From positions 8,891,605 to 8,955,604 of the forward strand of contig OX442321.1 of the NCBI GenBank assembly GCA_949358305.1: a stretch of 64,000 nt of DNA. Direction: 5' to 3'. Source of the stretch: Strigamia acuminata (taxonomy: Eukaryota > Arthropoda > Chilopoda > Geophilomorpha > Linotaeniidae). Below are positions 60,200-64,000 of the stretch, one piece after another; position 1 is the stretch's first letter, and each line of letters begins with the position of its first letter. The position numbers and the translations under genes are program-made. Under the pieces are notes generated by a model, which had not been told where the DNA came from, did no database searches, and saw only the letters and a program-made list of their open reading frames with translations.

Positions 60200-63100
60200 G
60201 GCCTTATTCTGCACAAAGAACGAGTCTTAAGCTTGGCAGAAGAAAATTATGGTCGCTTCACCTCGCAGCATCTCGCACGAAATTGAAGGGTTAGCAATGT
60301 AGAAGATGGGAGAACGAACGAACGAACAGAACGGGACCGACGACAGATTACTTTCGATTTGTTGGGTCTTGCCAAGGTGAAGGCGGAAACGGTTCATTGA
60401 ACGAGTCTCTCTCGGTCATTCAAACAGTTTATATTGGGTTTTGCCAAATGAAATTTATTTTAGATTTTTCTTTAGATTTTTTTAGATTTTTTTATTTTTT
60501 ATTTTATTTTTATTTTTGATCGTTAACGGAAGGAAGTTCACTTGCTGAGCATGCGTGGAAATTTTGGTCTTGCATGAGAATCCTGTTTTCTATTGTGTAG
60601 GCGTAGGGAAGGCGAAGGTGGCAGGGATGGGAGGGCGTGTCCAGGTGGACTAACTCGGGTGGGTTGATGTCGCATCGCGTTAGACAACCCCAGTCTCAAT
60701 TGTCAAGAAGAGATCTTTTGAAACGCGTGACAGCAGTTTGTCCACAGTGCGGTTTGGTGGCTTCTTTGACGTCCAAACGAATAGTCTTTATATGCTATAT
60801 AATGCCATAATGAGATTTGGGGAGTGGAAGATGAAGATAACGATAAATCGGCGCTTTATCTTTTAACTTAAAAATAATCAATGGAAATTGAAGTGAAAAA
60901 AGTGTGTTTAGACTTTGGATGCTGCTTGGCGTCGGATGGACCACAAGAGGGTGTAGAAAGGCACTTTAACAGCCCTCTATCTGATGAAATCTAGACGAGG
61001 GGTAAGGAAACGCGTCAGTTGGCGACAAAACACCAATTCTGATGGCTTGGTCTGATAGAAACGCGTGCACGTGAGCAATAAATTTCGTGTCGTTGAGTGC
61101 TCTCGTGTTATTTATATTTTAAATTATTTTTTTTGCCTTTTTTTTTTATTATTTTTATTTTTATTTTTCTGGAATTTATTTGGGTTAATGATGGAGTGTT
61201 TCATAGATTTCCTGATGATGTTTTGCTATATTTGATTCGTTGCTATAGTGACATTTGGGTTACCGCCCATTGAGTTGCAGGTGACGTCTCCTCATCCCTA
61301 TACACAACTGTACTTTTTTTCATGCTGAGTGAGGGGTTGTCTTGACCCTTGACTGTGAAATTGGAAAATTTTTGTGTTACGTTCGGGGTCAACAGAAAAG
61401 AATGTTGCAGACTTGAAAAATTTATTATGAAGAAAACATTTTTAAATTGTGTTTTTCGACCCTGGGGTCCGTTAACATCAGCTGATGACATGGAGACTAA
61501 TTTGTAATTTGTAAAAAAAAAAAAAAATAAAAAAAAAAACAGGAAAAAAGGAAAGGGAATAATTTTCTTTGCTTTTTTCTTAAGAAACGTAAAAATACGA
61601 TATAATAAAATAATAATAAAAAAAGAGAGTTTAAAATTCGACGATGGGATGTTGAATTTTGAAAAGTCCAAGATTGACTTCTGTATATAGTATAAAGTAA
61701 TGCTCGGTCGTTGTCATTCTTCCTTTGACACCCCCTGATGTGTTCTCATGAGTCGCGTCGTTATTCCCTTCGTTGCTAAGATACGAGTCGCTGTGATTAT
61801 CTCCTCGTCTTGACATTTCATCACTCTCTTTTTATTTATTTAAATCGAAGAAAAAAGCAAAAAGTAAAAAGTAGAAATATGCACATAATTCTAATAGGAA
61901 AAATGAAGGAGAATTGAGTTGTGTAGGCCTATACGGACCTCCATTAAAACCAGTGGTTCCACCCGCGCCTCATTAGGGGGAGAAAGTCAAAGAAGGATGT
62001 CTTTGATGTTTGACGGGAGGTTGGACGATGTGGTCGGGATCAGTCAGCGTTTGCGGTCACACCTGGTGCGGGGGTGTCGTGGGAATTGATGGCGTCTCAT
62101 CTCCCCCACCTCCCACTCTTACTCGAGGAAGTCTCTTGTGGGTGTTCATTAAAGTTAAGAGGGGAGAGATGAATCGGAGTCAAAGAGGTTCACCTGCCTG
62201 AATGAGAAACAGGTTTTCTGCGCACTATTTTCGACGTATGAGAGACCCCGAACGATGGAGAGAAAAATTGGATTCAACATTTTTTATTTCCGGTTGTTGA
62301 GGTCGTTTGAGGTTTTCCCTTACTCTTCTTGCAAATATCCTGTATACCATTTCTGAGTAAAAGTGGAGACGCTCGGAGAACGCCCTTGCTATTTATTGTC
62401 GGCGAGTTTTTATTTTCTTGCTTGCCTTCTTTTTTCTTCTCTCTCGTTGTAATATCCGCCCCCGCAACTCTGATTTCTCAGCTCCCTCCCGTGCAGGAAA
62501 TTGGTGAGCTGCGTCCGTACCACCAAACAAAAGTCGAACGATTCGCACCACTCTTTCCTTCGTATATCCCCACATCCCCATCTTTTGCTTTTTGATGGTT
62601 ATATGTGCAAAATGGAATACGTTTTTCCCAAAACGCACTGTCCACTTTGATCCGTCCCTTCTTTTCCATTATATTGCTTCATATTTTTTTTTCTACATAT
62701 AACTCGATGGACCGAGGCGTTCTTGGAATATTAAATCACTTCTTTTTATACGCACGGTTTACTACATTTCTTCTTACAACATTTTTTTCATACATGAAAA
62801 TTCTGATTAATATATTTGAATACTTTTTTCAGGAAAAATCTATTGGTTTTGAATTTTAGAGTTTTGTTAAGTAGTCAAGTTTATTTCAGACGAGAAGGGT
62901 GTGTATTCTCTGGGTTTTGTGGGTTGTGATCGATGTCGCTGCAACGAGGGTGTGGGTTATGAGATGGGTATGTGGGGTTGGGAGAATGGTTGGAATTGTT
63001 GGCGTGAAATGTCCAGACAGGAGAGAGAGCTTTGCTTTGGAAATCCGTTGGTGGATCCTTTTTGCACAGAAATGTCCCCGTTAAAGCCTCATCGCCACCA

Positions 63101-64000
63101 ATTTGTATTCGCCACTTGGAGGCGCCACCACGCAAATCACGCACAATCTGCATGGGAAAAGCGAGCGTCCGGAAGCGGTGAGGCGCCAGAACACCCTCCG
63201 TTTAGAGATTACTCTGAGCGCGCCTTGTGAGGACTCAGATGCCAATAATTAGAAAATAGAGCGAAGCGTGGAATGAAAAAGAAATATTTTTTCTCTCCCT
63301 CTTTCTCTTTTTCTTTCTTTCTCTCTTCGTGTTGATTGTAAGTCGCCATTTTGAATTGCGAGGAATGAAAGTAGTTTTGGCTACAATGTGGCGAGGTGTT
63401 TTTCAGTTGGAGTACAATGAGTCCATTCTTGCAAGTTGCCGTGAATGGCAAAGGGGATGATAAACAAAGACGTAAAAAGAAAATAGGAAGAAAAGGAGAT
63501 TTACTCAAAGACCTACCACAGAGATGGAGTCTGTTATTAAAGATGGGTAACACTGGAGTCAAAGGTATTTGCAAGTCGTCATGTACTCTCGGTACTTCCG
63601 TCTAGAGGTCTTCATTATTCCAATTATGGTATTGAATTCCACGTATTCGGTGCAAGGTATAGCAAATAAGATGTTTACTAAATGCTGTTTTGAATAGGAA
63701 TTAATCAGAAACTTGAGTTTATTTGATTAAAATTGTTTGCTTTTGTAGAATTGATAGTGTACTTACAGAATTTCATGGTGGTCTGTGGAAGTTCGTAGAA
63801 CGAAACGACCAAAACGCTTAACACGGGAGTTTTGGATGCGCCTGCTGTACTTATTTGCCTTTAAATTGCAGTAATAGACGTTACAAAATAGTTACTGGCA
63901 TTATTTTCTACTCAGTGTGGGATTTAAAAACCGGTTGAAGAAAGAGAAAAAACATTAAATACATTCTGTTTGTATGGTTTTTTGTGTTTCTATAAACAGC
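60200..64000. other. upstream flank, nothing recognised
   Basis: AT-rich DNA with low-complexity tracts (60460-60520, 61120-61170, 61513-61542) and GC-richer patches near 60600-60780, 62010-62180 and 63100-63235. No supported gene, RNA or transposon. Open frames here are background. Confidence 0.3.

Noticed and set aside
63740-63790. ATTCT/GTAAGTAC donor on minus after CCACCATGAAA, or an acceptor on plus at the same place
   Set aside because: The same bases fit both strands and neither reading has a partner exon in the window.
1-64000. CRISPR arrays, prokaryotic operons, phage or plasmid features
   Set aside because: The sequence is eukaryotic, with spliced genes; there are no regularly spaced direct repeats.

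Overview
The window reads as arthropod nuclear DNA, most likely a hexapod or crustacean; I cannot place it more finely. The grounds are GT-AG introns, AT-rich non-coding DNA full of homopolymers and short inverted-repeat transposons, an MSL2 homologue, and an odd-paired/Zic gene whose C-terminus has the EWYV motif and a [10 protein letters not shown] segment.

Layout. 1-729 (+) is the 3' end of an MSL2-like gene; upstream exons lie outside the window. It keeps the CXC domain, but its RING has lost every ligand of the second zinc site. 3.0-6.9 kb (+) is a complete small gene of six coding exons. It encodes a Gly/Arg-rich (RGG) and Asn/Gln/Ser/Tyr-rich low-complexity protein, probably RNA-binding, that I could not name. 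From about 6.9 to 42 kb there is no recognisable complete protein gene. The first part of this stretch, up to 20.6 kb, is littered with DNA-transposon debris: hAT-like and TA-flanked MITEs, a Tc1 transposase relic, and a 481 bp element with perfect 19 bp inverted repeats. A few exon-like fragments lie at 13.0-14.1 kb. After 20.6 kb I see no further transposons, only low-complexity AT-rich DNA with scattered GC-richer blocks.

42068-48587 (-) is the odd-paired/Zic transcription factor. Two coding exons encode 547 residues with five C2H2 fingers, split by one 4.9 kb phase-1 intron. Upstream, towards higher coordinates, are a TATA box near 49.58 kb, a likely 5' leader exon with a clean donor, and a second possible upstream first exon near 59.3-59.5 kb. 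The rest, to 64 kb, is non-coding flank with more GC-rich blocks. The likely picture is a developmental regulator inside a large non-coding territory, with two shorter genes at the left edge. Functional statements about non-coding blocks are inference; conservation data would decide them.
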